Origin: Emticicia sp. C21
Lineage (GTDB): Bacteria; Bacteroidota; Bacteroidia; Cytophagales; Spirosomataceae
Length of the DNA stretch: 64,000 nt
NCBI RefSeq assembly: GCF_003418935.1
Contig: NZ_QVMT01000005.1
Location: 400,972-464,971 of the forward strand
Direction: 5' to 3'
The notes below the pieces were generated by a model. The model searched no databases, was not told where the DNA came from, and saw only the letters and a program-made list of their open reading frames with translations. Positions 34,205-44,292 of this stretch are shown piece by piece. Each line of letters begins with the position of its first letter. Positions within the stretch are counted from its first letter, which is position 1. The translations under genes and the position numbers were made by a program.

Positions 34205-34795
34205 TTAAATTTTATTCACCGGGGTTTTACTTTCCACTTTTCTTGCGCTGCTCCCCAGCTTTTGTTGCAAGAGTGTTCTCGCTCGCGAGTATTGCGACTT
34301 TGAGGTGCCCTCAGAAATACCCAATAACTCTGCTATTTCATTATGTTGATAGCCCTCTACGGCATACAGGTTAAAAATTGTTCTGCAACCATCAGGCAGG
34401 CTATTGACCATGTCCATCAATTGTGTAAACTGGAAGTTCGATAGCGTAAAGTCTTTATCTTCTACCGTATCACTTACCAATTCACTATCAGTATGTTGCA
34501 TCCAGTTGGGTTGATTCTGTAATTCTTTTAAGGCTGTATTTACTACTATTTTTCTAAGCCAGGCCTCCAGCGGACAATCAAACCGAAAGGTGGGTAGCTT
34601 CTGATAAATCTTTATAAATGCATCCTGTAAAACATCTTCTGCATCAGCCTTATTCTTCATGTACCGCATGGACGTAACCAACAGCTTACCCGCGAACATC
34701 TCATAGAGTTGTCGCTGCGCAATCCGTTCTTGCCGTATGCAAGCCTGCACTAAATCATATTCACGGTGCATGAAAAGGGTAAGTTTTAAATCCAA
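34205..34795 (-). CDS. ECF-type RNA polymerase sigma factor
   Basis: 196 residues. Region 2 (MRYMKNKADAEDVLQDAFIKIYQKLP) and region 4 (LPDGCRTIFNLYAVEGYQHNEIAELLGISEGTSKSQYSRAR) are both complete. It is upstream of and co-oriented with the anti-sigma-like/beta-barrel gene. Regulon unknown. Confidence 0.93.
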   Translation of the reverse strand: MDLKLTLFMHREYDLVQACIRQERIAQRQLYEMFAGKLLVTSMRYMKNKADAEDVLQDAFIKIYQKLPTFRFDCPLEAWLRKIVVNTALKELQNQPNWMQHTDSELVSDTVEDKDFTLSNFQFTQLMDMVNSLPDGCRTIFNLYAVEGYQHNEIAELLGISEGTSKSQYSRARTLLQQKLGSSARKVESKTPVNKI

Positions 34796-35030
34796 CCGTA
34801 TGGATTGAAAAGGGAGTTTATGTAAAGAGACCCTGATTTTTCCGAAATGGTTGGAAGTTCTGTGAAATATTTTGTTAGTAAAATGTTTTAGCCTTAAAAC
34901 TACAAGAATCTTGCCTTTTATGCTTGTAGTTCAGTCTTTTATCTTCCGCCACTAGATAAAAAACAACTATAATTTCTTGTATTTTGTTCCGTTTTCATAA
35001 CTTTGTATATTACCCATTTAGTATAGACTG

Positions 35031-37037
35031 ATGACAACTGATACACTTGCCAAGCCAATGATGTTCGATTTGTGGCGTCAGAATCATTATATATATAAAG
35101 ATAAATATACCTCGCATCAGACTTCGTATATTGAAAACCTCCTGCCTGAAATCGCTGTTCAGCTCAATGTGTACGAAATTCTGGATATTCTTCAGAGACG
35201 TTTAGGGGCTGAAGCACTACAGAGAGCATTAGATACCAATCAACATATTCAAAGTCCGGTTAGTCATTATCAAGATGGAAGCTGGTTAAAGAAATCTAAT
35301 ATGGTGGGTATTAATGTACGTACTATCGGCAATTTCTTTAATGTCATCAAATATGCACTGACTATTCCAAAATCACAGGATTCTATTCATCTGTTGCCTA
35401 TCTGGGAGCCGGGAGTGGTAGGAAGCCTCTATGGAATGGTGAGTTTTAATATCAATCCACAGTTTTTCAGTCAGGAGTTAGCCACTGCTATTCCACAATT
35501 GAATAGTGTTGAAAAACAATTGGTTTTTGTGGTAAATGTGCTCCATGCCATGGGTAAAAGCGTGGGTATGGATGTAATACCGCACACGGATAGATTTTCA
35601 GAAATGGTGATTGCTAACCCTCGCTTTTTTGAGTGGGTAAGGCGGGTAGGAGGACGTATTTCAAGCAATTCTGAAACGCTTTATCGGGAAATAGAAGAAA
35701 TTATATGGTTATACCTGCACCGTCATGGTACTGCGAATGGCTCGCCCTTATCTTATTCAAGAAATGTTTTCTTTTCTCCTGAAATTCCTATTCTTACGGA
35801 TGAGCAACGCTTAGAAATCTTGTTTGGCCATAAAGGTGATTATCAGGGACGACTTAGACGTAGAGTGGAGTTAATGCAGGACATTGTGTATCAGGGATAT
35901 GAAACGCTACCGATGACAATGGCGCCTCCTTATAGGGGTCTGCATATTAATAATGAAGAGTTTATTCTCGATGATAATGGTAACCGCTGGTATACCTATG
36001 AATTTAATGAGCCACAGGCTATGTCGAGGGTATTCGGGCCATTGGCACGTTATAAATTCTATCATTCAAAAGATGATAACGCCCAATGGAAATTAGATTT
36101 TAATAACCCGAACAAAGCTGTCTGGAATTACTTCTGCCAGAAAGTGTCAGAGTGTCAGAAAATCTATCATTTCGACTTTATGCGGGGTGACATGGCGCAT
36201 GTACAGCCTCGCTCAGAGGGCGTTCCTCAAAAGATTGACGAGTATTATGACCCTCTGAGAGCCGTTAAAAAATATGTACAAAAGCAAGGCATACCTTATT
36301 TCGGCTTTTTTGCCGAGACTTTTCTGGTAGAGCCTGATTTTATGGGGTATGGCAATGAATTAGACCATCTGGAAGCCATTGAAGCGGATAGTACGCTAGG
36401 GGATTTGCAATCGACGGTAGTAGGCTCGGCAGAATATATGCAGAAAATCAGCCAATACCTTTATTGGTTGAAAAACAGAAAGTTTGCGCCGAATTATACA
36501 GTTATTACAGCCGATAAAGATGACCCTCGTTTCGATGTTTTTTACCAGACAGGTAATCACCTGCGTTTCTTTGTGGCTTTATTTCTGACAGATATGCCAA
36601 GCTATATGGGTCTGGGGTTTGAAACCCGGAATCTGCATGTAGAAAGAGGTGTGAATGAGGAATATACTAAACTCTATGTTTTTGAGATTCAGGACGATAA
36701 GCAGACAGATAAAGTAACACATGGGGTATTTAGCTGGGGCAAGAACTTTGAGCAGTTTGCGATGTTCGGGCAGTTACGCGCATTGGCTGAAAATATTTGG
36801 GATGAAATTAAGGAAAGAGAAGTGCATTGGTTATTAGCACCTGATGAAAATCAGAAGTTGATGGTATGGACATTGCAAGACCATGCGAAATATATATTTG
36901 TGGCTAATCTTGACGCGAACAATTCGATAGATGAAAATGTTTTAAAAGAGGTGACGTTCAATCACCCGATCAGTTTGCTGTTTGATACGGCGCAGTATTC
37001 GTCACAACATGAGTGCCGGATATATGTGTTGAGTTAG
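35031..37037 (+). CDS. GH13-like alpha-amylase-fold protein
   Basis: 668 residues. The TIM-barrel signatures are altered but visible: GKSVGMDVIPHTD (region I), HFDFMRGDMAHV (region II) and YFGFFAETFL (region III, acid Glu). No signal peptide, so it is cytoplasmic. Family-level assignment is tentative; it lacks the starch-binding or CBM modules of exported amylases. The next gene (DUF72) is 56 bp downstream on the same strand, likely the same operon. Confidence 0.6.
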   Translation: MTTDTLAKPMMFDLWRQNHYIYKDKYTSHQTSYIENLLPEIAVQLNVYEILDILQRRLGAEALQRALDTNQHIQSPVSHYQDGSWLKKSNMVGINVRTIGNFFNVIKYALTIPKSQDSIHLLPIWEPGVVGSLYGMVSFNINPQFFSQELATAIPQLNSVEKQLVFVVNVLHAMGKSVGMDVIPHTDRFSEMVIANPRFFEWVRRVGGRISSNSETLYREIEEIIWLYLHRHGTANGSPLSYSRNVFFSPEIPILTDEQRLEILFGHKGDYQGRLRRRVELMQDIVYQGYETLPMTMAPPYRGLHINNEEFILDDNGNRWYTYEFNEPQAMSRVFGPLARYKFYHSKDDNAQWKLDFNNPNKAVWNYFCQKVSECQKIYHFDFMRGDMAHVQPRSEGVPQKIDEYYDPLRAVKKYVQKQGIPYFGFFAETFLVEPDFMGYGNELDHLEAIEADSTLGDLQSTVVGSAEYMQKISQYLYWLKNRKFAPNYTVITADKDDPRFDVFYQTGNHLRFFVALFLTDMPSYMGLGFETRNLHVERGVNEEYTKLYVFEIQDDKQTDKVTHGVFSWGKNFEQFAMFGQLRALAENIWDEIKEREVHWLLAPDENQKLMVWTLQDHAKYIFVANLDANNSIDENVLKEVTFNHPISLLFDTAQYSSQHECRIYVLS

Positions 37038-37093
37038 AAACATATTATAAATACACATAACTCTGGCGAAAGCCTTTATAAAAGATAACACCA

Positions 37094-38002
37094 ATGGATT
37101 TCGGAAAACTGCCGGATGTCTCGGGCGTAGATTTTACACTTCCGCCTGATAATCCACTTACAGACAAAATATTATCATCGAAAAGTACTGATACTCCTGT
37201 TGAAGTATATCTTGGTCCTCCGATATGGGCATTGAAAGAGTGGATAGGTAAGATATATCCGAATAATGCTAAGGAGAAAGATTTTCTTCATTACTATACC
37301 CGCCAGTTTAATACCATAGAGCTCAATGTTACGCATTATCAGATTCCAACCCCTGCTATGATTAGCCGTTGGAAAGAAGAAGCTATTAAGGGTTTTAAAT
37401 TTTGTCCTAAATTTCCGCAAGCTATCAGTCATGACCGACAGTTGATTGGCGCAGAAGCGCTGACTGAAGAGTTTTGTAGTGGGGTTTTGAAATTAGGCGA
37501 TAATCTGGGGAGAACTTTCCTGCAATTATCTCCCACTTTTGAACCTAAGAAATTAAAGAATCTGGAAAACTATTTAAAGGCTTTACCTGCCGGTTTTCCG
37601 GTATCGGTTGAGTTCAGGCATGAACGGTGGTTTGCCGATAAACGTATATGGCAGGATACCTGTGCCATGCTTGAAGCACTGGGGGTAGGAACAGTGATGT
37701 CTGATGTATCTGGCAGAAGAGATGTATTGCACATGACACTCACAACTAATGACCTCATGCTACGCTTCGTCGGCAATGAATTAGACCCCACTGATTATAC
37801 CAGAACAGACGAATGGTGCCGCCGGATAACAGAATGGATAAAAAAAGGGCTAAAAAATATTTATATTTTTATTCATTGCGGAGATAATACATTTGCTCCG
37901 GAATTGACACATTATTGGATAAAAAACCTCAATAAATTGAATAATTTACGTATACGAGAACCGAAGATTACGCCGCAGGTTGTACAAGGCAGTCTCTTCT
38001 GA
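37094..38002 (+). CDS. DUF72-family protein
   Basis: 302 residues with the DUF72 TIM-barrel pattern: PPIWALKEWIGKIYP, YTRQFNTIELNVTHYQIPT, FCPKFPQAISHDR, FPVSVEFRHERWF and a late IFIHCGDNTFAPE. The biochemical role of the family is unknown. It begins with an extra N-terminal stretch of about 40 residues. Confidence 0.85.
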   Translation: MDFGKLPDVSGVDFTLPPDNPLTDKILSSKSTDTPVEVYLGPPIWALKEWIGKIYPNNAKEKDFLHYYTRQFNTIELNVTHYQIPTPAMISRWKEEAIKGFKFCPKFPQAISHDRQLIGAEALTEEFCSGVLKLGDNLGRTFLQLSPTFEPKKLKNLENYLKALPAGFPVSVEFRHERWFADKRIWQDTCAMLEALGVGTVMSDVSGRRDVLHMTLTTNDLMLRFVGNELDPTDYTRTDEWCRRITEWIKKGLKNIYIFIHCGDNTFAPELTHYWIKNLNKLNNLRIREPKITPQVVQGSLF

Positions 38003-38160
38003 AATAATTCTTGCATTATTACATTGAAGTCTATAAATTGCAGAAAATTAAACTAAGGTCTTGATTCAAATTTCATATTGTTTCAAAAAGATTTTAGGAA
38101 GAAAAAGGCCATTGAAAACTCAAAGATTTTTTTTCCTGACAAATTTAGCGAACAAATAAG

Positions 38161-38177
38161 CCCAACACCTTGTTGGG
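38161..38177 (+). terminator. Terminator after DUF72 gene
   Basis: CCCAACA and TGTTGGG (38161-38167 and 38171-38177) are followed by TTTTATTTTTT. Confidence 0.7.
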
Positions 38178-38229
38178 TTTTATTTTTTATAGGGCATACC
38201 ATTTGAATAAATATATTTAAAACAAGCGG

Positions 38230-38811
38230 ATGAAAAGTATTTTAGTGTATTGCGGTGCCAATTACGGAAAGAACCCGGCCTTTAAGGAAGCTGCCGAAGC
38301 ATTGGGCGCCAGATTTGCCAAAGACAAAATTAGATTAATATATGGTGCCGGAAGTGTTGGATTGATGGGTGTAGTAGCTGATGCCGTACTAACCAATGGC
38401 GGACAAGTAACCGGGGTGATACCTGATTTTCTGGTAAAGATGGAAGTGGGGCATAAAGGTCTGAGTGAAATACATGTAGTAGAATCAATGCACGAGCGCA
38501 AGGCATTGATGGAGAAACTTTGTGATGGGATTATTACTTTACCGGGTGGCTATGGAAGCATTGATGAGTTATTTGAGATATTAACCTGGGCACAATTGGG
38601 TTTACACCAAAAACCCATTGGCATCCTGAATGTCAACGGGTTTTATGATTTTTTATTGAAACAACTCGATGTGATGGTGCAAGAAGGTTTCCTGAAACAG
38701 GAAAGTCTTGACTTGCTGTTGGTATCAGATAATATTGAACATTTGCTACAGCAGATGGAAAACTTTAAGCCTATTCCACATCAAAAATGGTTGAAGAGAG
38801 GTGATACTTAA
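38230..38811 (+). CDS. LOG-family Rossmann-fold protein (cytokinin riboside monophosphate phosphoribohydrolase type)
   Basis: 193 residues. The family motif PGGYGSIDE (about 113-121) and GAGSVGLMGVVADAVL are both present, and the length is normal. LOG proteins remove ribose 5-phosphate from N6-modified AMP. Its TAA stop directly abuts the stop of the M56 gene on the other strand, with no base between. Confidence 0.9.
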   Translation: MKSILVYCGANYGKNPAFKEAAEALGARFAKDKIRLIYGAGSVGLMGVVADAVLTNGGQVTGVIPDFLVKMEVGHKGLSEIHVVESMHERKALMEKLCDGIITLPGGYGSIDELFEILTWAQLGLHQKPIGILNVNGFYDFLLKQLDVMVQEGFLKQESLDLLLVSDNIEHLLQQMENFKPIPHQKWLKRGDT

Positions 38812-40182
38812 TTATTGCTTTTTCTGCTTAGTTTCGTCAAAGTATATTGTTGGTGATTCTTTTACATGTTTCAGGTATACATTATTATAATAATCGTTAG
38901 TCATTATATCTAACTGTTGCTTATGCTTGCCATAATTAGTCGCATTTTTCAAAACCCTACTACTTGAATAGCTCGCTATATCACTTGGTTTATATTTTGA
39001 TACTGCGCTGTTAGGAACTCTCTTACTATCTATCCAAACTCCATACTCCTTAGGGTCTTTCCATTTTTCCATCATTTCTTCAGTAGCCACCATCTTTTCC
39101 CAATATAAAACCTGAAAGTCTTTTTTTCTCTCTTCTTCTGATAACTCTTTATATTCTCTATGGGAAGTCTTTCCATCTTTATCCCTCATTAATACAGTAG
39201 CTTTATGATAGTCAACATCCTCCTTAGTAATTTTATTAGGCTTTAAAGCCGATGTAACAGTCGGCGGAGAATTAAGCTTTACTTTTTCAGGCTCTTGTGC
39301 CAATAATTGAAAATCTGCCAGACAAAAGGCTAATACTACGAATAGCGAAACAATTGCAGCTTTGCGTATAAAAGCTGTCGAATCGGAAGTGGTTTTAGTC
39401 ATCATCGTTAATCTTTTTTTAGTTATCTGAAAATTTAAGTTGCTTGTTAAAGTTAGCCCGCTCGTTTGCGCAGCCTTGCTGAGTAGCAGGTATTGATAGG
39501 CTGGTACATCATGATAAGTTTTGTTGACGGCTTCATCAGCCAGAAATTCATGATTCAATTGAATAGCCTGCTTGAATAAATAGAGTAGAGGATTGAACCA
39601 GAAAACGACGCGTAATAATTCAAGAAAAACTACATCTAAGGAGTGCTTCTGCCGTACATGCGCCAGTTCATGGCTGAATAATTCAGGTTCAATCAGGGTA
39701 TTGGCATAATACTCTTTACTTATGAAAATATAGTTCAGAAAGGTATAAGGCAATACCTTATCTTCTAATAATACGAGTTTTGCCCCCTGCCATTTTACTG
39801 TAGCGTTTCTTCGTATACTCATAATGATTATGATCAGATTTCTAAGAAAGCGAACAAGAAAGAAAACAGAAATAAGACCACTCAAGACAATGAGATAATC
39901 TAACCATGAGGTTGTTTTCTTCGCTTCTACTACCTCTGCGGGGGTAAAGACCTGCGATAACATTGGTGGTGTAGCTATCCTCTCTTTTAAAAGCACCAGA
40001 TTATTATCTGCGTTTGTGGATGATAGTTCGATGCTTACCAAAGGAATTGTAAAAGCAAAAACAAGGCTTAATAGCAGATAAAATCTATTAAAAACATGCA
40101 ACTTTTCAGACTCCAGAAAGAGCTTGTAAATACTCCAGAGTACCAATAAGCATACAGTCGATTTAAAAAGATAGATTATCAT
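38812..40182 (-). CDS. M56 (BlaR1-like) membrane metallopeptidase
   Basis: 456 residues. Membrane helices near 1-25, 32-52, 90-125 and 268-290 flank a zinc peptidase domain with HELAHVRQKH at 171-180 and a Glu-containing EFLADEAV further on. The C-terminal 160 residues are charged and lie outside the membrane; no penicillin-binding domain or TonB domain is seen. The start overlaps the BlaI gene by four bases, a classic BlaI/BlaR1-type sensor pair. Confidence 0.9.
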   Translation of the reverse strand: MIIYLFKSTVCLLVLWSIYKLFLESEKLHVFNRFYLLLSLVFAFTIPLVSIELSSTNADNNLVLLKERIATPPMLSQVFTPAEVVEAKKTTSWLDYLIVLSGLISVFFLVRFLRNLIIIIMSIRRNATVKWQGAKLVLLEDKVLPYTFLNYIFISKEYYANTLIEPELFSHELAHVRQKHSLDVVFLELLRVVFWFNPLLYLFKQAIQLNHEFLADEAVNKTYHDVPAYQYLLLSKAAQTSGLTLTSNLNFQITKKRLTMMTKTTSDSTAFIRKAAIVSLFVVLAFCLADFQLLAQEPEKVKLNSPPTVTSALKPNKITKEDVDYHKATVLMRDKDGKTSHREYKELSEEERKKDFQVLYWEKMVATEEMMEKWKDPKEYGVWIDSKRVPNSAVSKYKPSDIASYSSSRVLKNATNYGKHKQQLDIMTNDYYNNVYLKHVKESPTIYFDETKQKKQ

Positions 40183-40553
40183 TGGCCTTTCTTTTTTTGA
40201 ATTTCTTTTTCAATAATTTCTTTCAATTCATCTAATTCTTTGCCCGATAATTTGGTTTCGGTAGTAAAAAAAGAAGCAAACTGCGAGGCGGAATTATTAA
40301 AAAAGGTCTTAATCAACCCATTTACATGATTGGCAAAGTAGTCGGTTTTGCTGATTAAAGGATAATATTCTCTTGAATTGCCATATTCTTTAAAGCCAAC
40401 AAAGCCTTTCTCAATCATTCTTTTCAATAAAGTGGCAACAGTAGTAGTTGCAGGTTTGGGGTCGGGATAAGCTTCAAGCAAATCTTTCATGAATGCTTTT
40501 TCGGCTGTCCATAAGTATTGCATCAGGTTTTCTTCAGTAGCTGATAACTTCAT
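40179..40553 (-). CDS. BlaI/MecI/CopY-type repressor
   Basis: 124 residues with a winged-helix BlaI fold (EENLMQYLWTAEKAFMKDLL, TTVATLLKRMIEKGFVGFKE). Overlap with the M56 gene suggests that proteolysis of this repressor follows signal sensing. An AT-rich palindrome of TCTACAA/TTCTACAAATGTAGAA (40555-40590) just upstream is a probable autoregulatory operator. Confidence 0.9.
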   Translation of the reverse strand: MKLSATEENLMQYLWTAEKAFMKDLLEAYPDPKPATTTVATLLKRMIEKGFVGFKEYGNSREYYPLISKTDYFANHVNGLIKTFFNNSASQFASFFTTETKLSGKELDELKEIIEKEIQKKKGQ

Positions 40554-40554
40554 A

Positions 40555-40590
40555 TTCTACAACATTAGAATTTATTCTACAAATGTAGAA
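40555..40590. promoter_or_regulatory. BlaI-type operator
   Basis: TTCTAC and GTAGAA dyads (ATTCTACAAATGTAGAAAT and an adjacent ATTCTACAAC half) fall directly before the BlaI start. The TACAAATGTA core is the consensus of BlaI/MecI/CopY operators. Confidence 0.65.
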
Positions 40591-40839
40591 ATAAAAAATT
40601 ATCCTCCAAATATTATTAACTAATTTTTTAGTTTAATTCTTTAAAACTCTTTGATTAACCATGCTACTTTATGTTTACGCAGATAGAACTGACGTTCATC
40701 AGCGAAAAATTCTGCTTTATCATTTAAAACTTTCAGGCATGGGTAAACGTTAATAGTTTTGCAGCCAACTTCTTTTTGTTTTATTTTTTCCACATAAAAC
40801 ATTTATTATCAACGGTAATTGCTTGAAAAAATCCAATTT

Positions 40840-43200
40840 ATGAAAAGAATATTCCTATTTATTCTGAGTCTGTTTTACTTGATAAACCTACATGCTCAGG
40901 AAAAGTCTACGGTGAGTGGTTATATTAAGGATGCCGCCAATGGTGAGGGTCTGATTGGCGTTTCAGTGTATGTGCAAGAGATAAAAACCGGGACAACTAC
41001 CAATGCTTATGGCTTTTATTCGCTTACACTTCCTAAAGGACAATACAATCTGGTTTTTACGTACGTAGGTTATGAGAAAGTACTAAAAGCAGTTGATTTG
41101 ACACTCCAAGACCAGAAACTGGATATTGAACTGAAAGATGATTCGAAAGTTTTGCAAGAAGTGGTAGTAACCACCAAAAAGGCGGACGAAAATGTAAAGA
41201 GTTTAGAGATGTCCGTTAATAAGGTCGATATTAAGACCATTCAGAAGATGCCCGCTTTATTAGGTGAGGTTGATATTATTAAGAGTATTCAGTACCTGCC
41301 GGGTGTGACATCTGTTGGAGAAGGTACCTCAGGTTTTAATGTTCGGGGTGGTGGAATTGACCAGAATCTGGTTTTATTGGACGAAGCACCAGTATATAAT
41401 TCCTCACATTTATTCGGCTTTTTCTCGGTTTTCAATCCTGATGCTGTAAAAGACGTGAAGTTGATTAAAGGGGGTATACCTGCGCAATATGGTGGAAGGG
41501 TTTCTTCAATTCTTGATGTAAGGATGAAAGAGGGAAATGCTAAAAAGTCACAATTTTCAGGAGGTATTGGTAGTATTTTCTCCCGTTTTACGTATGAACG
41601 CCCTATCTTTAAAGATAAAGGCTCTTTTATTATAGCGCTTCGTCGCTCATATATAGATATTCTGGCGAAACCTTTCCTGAAAGACGATTTAAAAGGCTCA
41701 CGCTTTTATTTTTATGATTTTACTGCTAAAGGGAATGCGCGGATAAATGATAAGAATACGCTTTTTCTATCGGGTTATTTTGGAAGAGATACTTTTGGGG
41801 CTGATTTTGGATTCAACTGGGGCAATGCAACTACCAGTTTGCGATGGAATCACGTATTTAATAATAAACTATTCCTGAATAATACGATTTTCTATAGTAA
41901 CTACGATTATGCCCTCCAGACTGATTTAAAAAAGAAAGACACGCAGGATGCTTTCCGCTGGAAGTCAAATATTATCACCTATAGTATCAAACCTGATTTT
42001 ACCTATTACCCGAATGCCAATAATACTATTACGTTTGGTGGGCAGGTGACTTATTATACCTTTAATCCGGGACAAGCGGTGGCTATCTCAGGTGGGGTTG
42101 AACGGGCCATAGGTCTGGCTGATAAATTTGCTGCTGAATCTGCCTTATATATAGGCAATGAACAAAAAATCAATTCTAAAATCTCACTACAATATGGCTT
42201 ACGCTATTCCTTATATGATTATTTAGGAAAAGGTAATGCTTTGGAATTGGGAGAAGCACCTGCAGAAGGTGAGCGCCGACCTGTAATAAATAGTACACCT
42301 TTTAACTGGGGAAAGTCAATCAAGAAATATGGTAATTTTGAGCCTCGTTTTGCTGCTAATATTGGTTTGGGTGAAAATAATTCCATTAAGCTGAGTTATA
42401 ACCATCTGGTGCAGTATCTACACTTATTGTCTAATACCACGGCTTCGTCGCCATTGGATGTATGGACACCTAGTAGCAATAATATCAAGCCTCAGTTAGC
42501 CGACCAGGTGGCTCTGGGATATTTCCATAATTTTGATGATAATATGTATGAAACTTCAGTAGAGGTTTACTACAAAAAACTATACAATCAGATTGATTAC
42601 ATCAGGAATGCTGATTTATTGTTAAATCCGAATGTAGAGGGGGATTTACTATTTGGAGATGGCAGAGCCTACGGAGCAGAATTTTATGTAAAGAAAACAA
42701 AAGGGAAATTTAATGGCTGGGTGAGCTATACCTTAGCCCGTACAGAAAGAAAAATACCCGGATTGAATCTCGGTAACTGGTTTCCAAGTAGAATTGATAA
42801 GACACATAATTTAGCTGTTGTAGGTATTTATGATTTGAACAGTAAGTGGTCTTTCTCAACCAATTTTACCTTTAGTACGGGTACACCGGCCAGTTTCCCG
42901 ACTAATAAATTTGTATGGCAGGATATTGCCTTGCCTCATAATTATTATGATACCCGCAATACTTATCGCATTCCGGCCTCCCATCGTTTAGATATATCTG
43001 CGACCCGTCAAAACAAACATGCGTTCTTCAAGCGTGGTACGAGTGAGTGGGTATTTTCAATATATAATGTCTATAATCGTCGTAATCCGTTTTCGGTGTT
43101 TGTTCGTCAGAACGAGGCTGACCAGACTAAGACCGAGGCTGTGCGATATGCCGTTTTCGGAACGATTATTCCGGCAGTAACCTATAATTTTAAATTCTGA
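40840..43200 (+). CDS. TonB-dependent outer-membrane receptor with carboxypeptidase-like domain
   Basis: 786 residues from the ATG at 40840 (a TTG 21 bases earlier is unlikely). Signal peptide 1-20 (ending LHAQ), carboxypeptidase regulatory-like domain (23-105, GYIKDAANGEGLIGVSVYV), TonB box/plug (GTSGFNVRGGGIDQNLVLLDEAPVYN) and a 22-strand beta barrel to the C-terminus. No SusD is adjacent; instead a DUF4249 lipoprotein follows 32 bp later, a recurring pairing in Bacteroidota. The substrate is unknown. Confidence 0.92.
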   Translation: MKRIFLFILSLFYLINLHAQEKSTVSGYIKDAANGEGLIGVSVYVQEIKTGTTTNAYGFYSLTLPKGQYNLVFTYVGYEKVLKAVDLTLQDQKLDIELKDDSKVLQEVVVTTKKADENVKSLEMSVNKVDIKTIQKMPALLGEVDIIKSIQYLPGVTSVGEGTSGFNVRGGGIDQNLVLLDEAPVYNSSHLFGFFSVFNPDAVKDVKLIKGGIPAQYGGRVSSILDVRMKEGNAKKSQFSGGIGSIFSRFTYERPIFKDKGSFIIALRRSYIDILAKPFLKDDLKGSRFYFYDFTAKGNARINDKNTLFLSGYFGRDTFGADFGFNWGNATTSLRWNHVFNNKLFLNNTIFYSNYDYALQTDLKKKDTQDAFRWKSNIITYSIKPDFTYYPNANNTITFGGQVTYYTFNPGQAVAISGGVERAIGLADKFAAESALYIGNEQKINSKISLQYGLRYSLYDYLGKGNALELGEAPAEGERRPVINSTPFNWGKSIKKYGNFEPRFAANIGLGENNSIKLSYNHLVQYLHLLSNTTASSPLDVWTPSSNNIKPQLADQVALGYFHNFDDNMYETSVEVYYKKLYNQIDYIRNADLLLNPNVEGDLLFGDGRAYGAEFYVKKTKGKFNGWVSYTLARTERKIPGLNLGNWFPSRIDKTHNLAVVGIYDLNSKWSFSTNFTFSTGTPASFPTNKFVWQDIALPHNYYDTRNTYRIPASHRLDISATRQNKHAFFKRGTSEWVFSIYNVYNRRNPFSVFVRQNEADQTKTEAVRYAVFGTIIPAVTYNFKF

Positions 43201-43232
43201 TAAATCTGACACTAATTAAGATAGCGAAAACA

Positions 43233-44135
43233 ATGAAGAAGATATTTTTAAGCATACTGGTGACATTTATTTCTGTCTCGCTCTTTTCGTGCGAAGATGT
43301 GGTAGATATTGATGTGCAAGAGGGTGTTTCTCAATTAGCTGTTGATGCCCTGATTAATAATAAGGCTGAAAAGCAAACCATTAAACTTTCATTATCGCAA
43401 GCCTATTTTGATAATTCGGCTGTGAAACCTGCTTTGGGTGCCACCGTAAGAGTTTTTGATGAGGATAGTGTGGCGCATGATTTTGTGGATATTAAGAATG
43501 ATGGCAACTATATTTATGATGGCACAACCAAACCTTTAGATAAATTGGGCAAGCAATATGTGCTATATATTAAATATGGCGCAGAAGAATATGTGTCCTT
43601 ATCAAAACTTAATAGAGTACCTAAAATCGATTCTATTAATTATAAAGTAGAGAAGTTCCCCATCAAACCTGATAATGGCCCACAGGAGGGTTTTCAGCCT
43701 CAATTCTACGCCCATGATTTTGAGGGAGAGGGGGATTGTTATTGGGTTAAAGCAGCTAAGAATCATAAGTACTTCAATAAATCTACCCAGATTAGTGTAG
43801 CCTATGATGCAGGATTTAGTCCGGGTTCAAAAACAGATGGTTTGTTATTTATTTTACCAATCCGTCAGTCTTTAGGTGGAGAGTTATATTCAGATAAAGA
43901 TACACTTACAGTTGATTTATATTCAATTACCAGAGAGCAGTTTTATTATTTACAGATAGTGCAACAGGTATCTTCCAATGGTGGACTTTTCGCCACGCCA
44001 TTGTCTAATATACCGACTAATATTCTTAATTATAATTCACAATCAACCAAGAAGGCTGTGGGTTTCTTTGGGATAATGGCGGTTAGTTCGGCGGAGGCGG
44101 TTATTGATAAGGCGAAGGCAAAGCCTAAGGAGTAG
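43233..44135 (+). CDS. DUF4249 lipoprotein, partner of the TonB receptor
   Basis: 300 residues. Lipoprotein signal with Cys20 (SVSLFSC), then a DUF4249-type beta domain (QLAVDALINNKAEKQTIKLSLSQAYFD, CYWVKAAKNHKYF). It follows the TonB receptor in the same operon and would sit at the outer membrane, possibly capping or feeding the receptor. Confidence 0.85.
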   Translation: MKKIFLSILVTFISVSLFSCEDVVDIDVQEGVSQLAVDALINNKAEKQTIKLSLSQAYFDNSAVKPALGATVRVFDEDSVAHDFVDIKNDGNYIYDGTTKPLDKLGKQYVLYIKYGAEEYVSLSKLNRVPKIDSINYKVEKFPIKPDNGPQEGFQPQFYAHDFEGEGDCYWVKAAKNHKYFNKSTQISVAYDAGFSPGSKTDGLLFILPIRQSLGGELYSDKDTLTVDLYSITREQFYYLQIVQQVSSNGGLFATPLSNIPTNILNYNSQSTKKAVGFFGIMAVSSAEAVIDKAKAKPKE

Positions 44136-44151
44136 TATATTTTTATTATTT

Positions 44152-44285
44152 GTAGAGACGTATTGCAATACGTCTCCGAGGGCACGTCTTACCATTTGAA
44201 TGTATTTTGGTGCGAGATTTAAAAATAGAAATTAATTAATCCAGTATTCACTGACCCTTGGAGACGTATTGCAATACGTCTCTAC
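44152..44285. repeat. MITE-like inverted repeat with nested palindromes
   Basis: 26-bp arms at 44152-44177 and 44260-44285 are perfect reverse complements, and each contains the 22-bp palindrome GAGACGTATTGCAATACGTCTC. The unit of about 134 bp lies between the DUF4249 gene and lutC and has no gene. Confidence 0.75.
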
Positions 44286-44292
44286 GAAAAAC

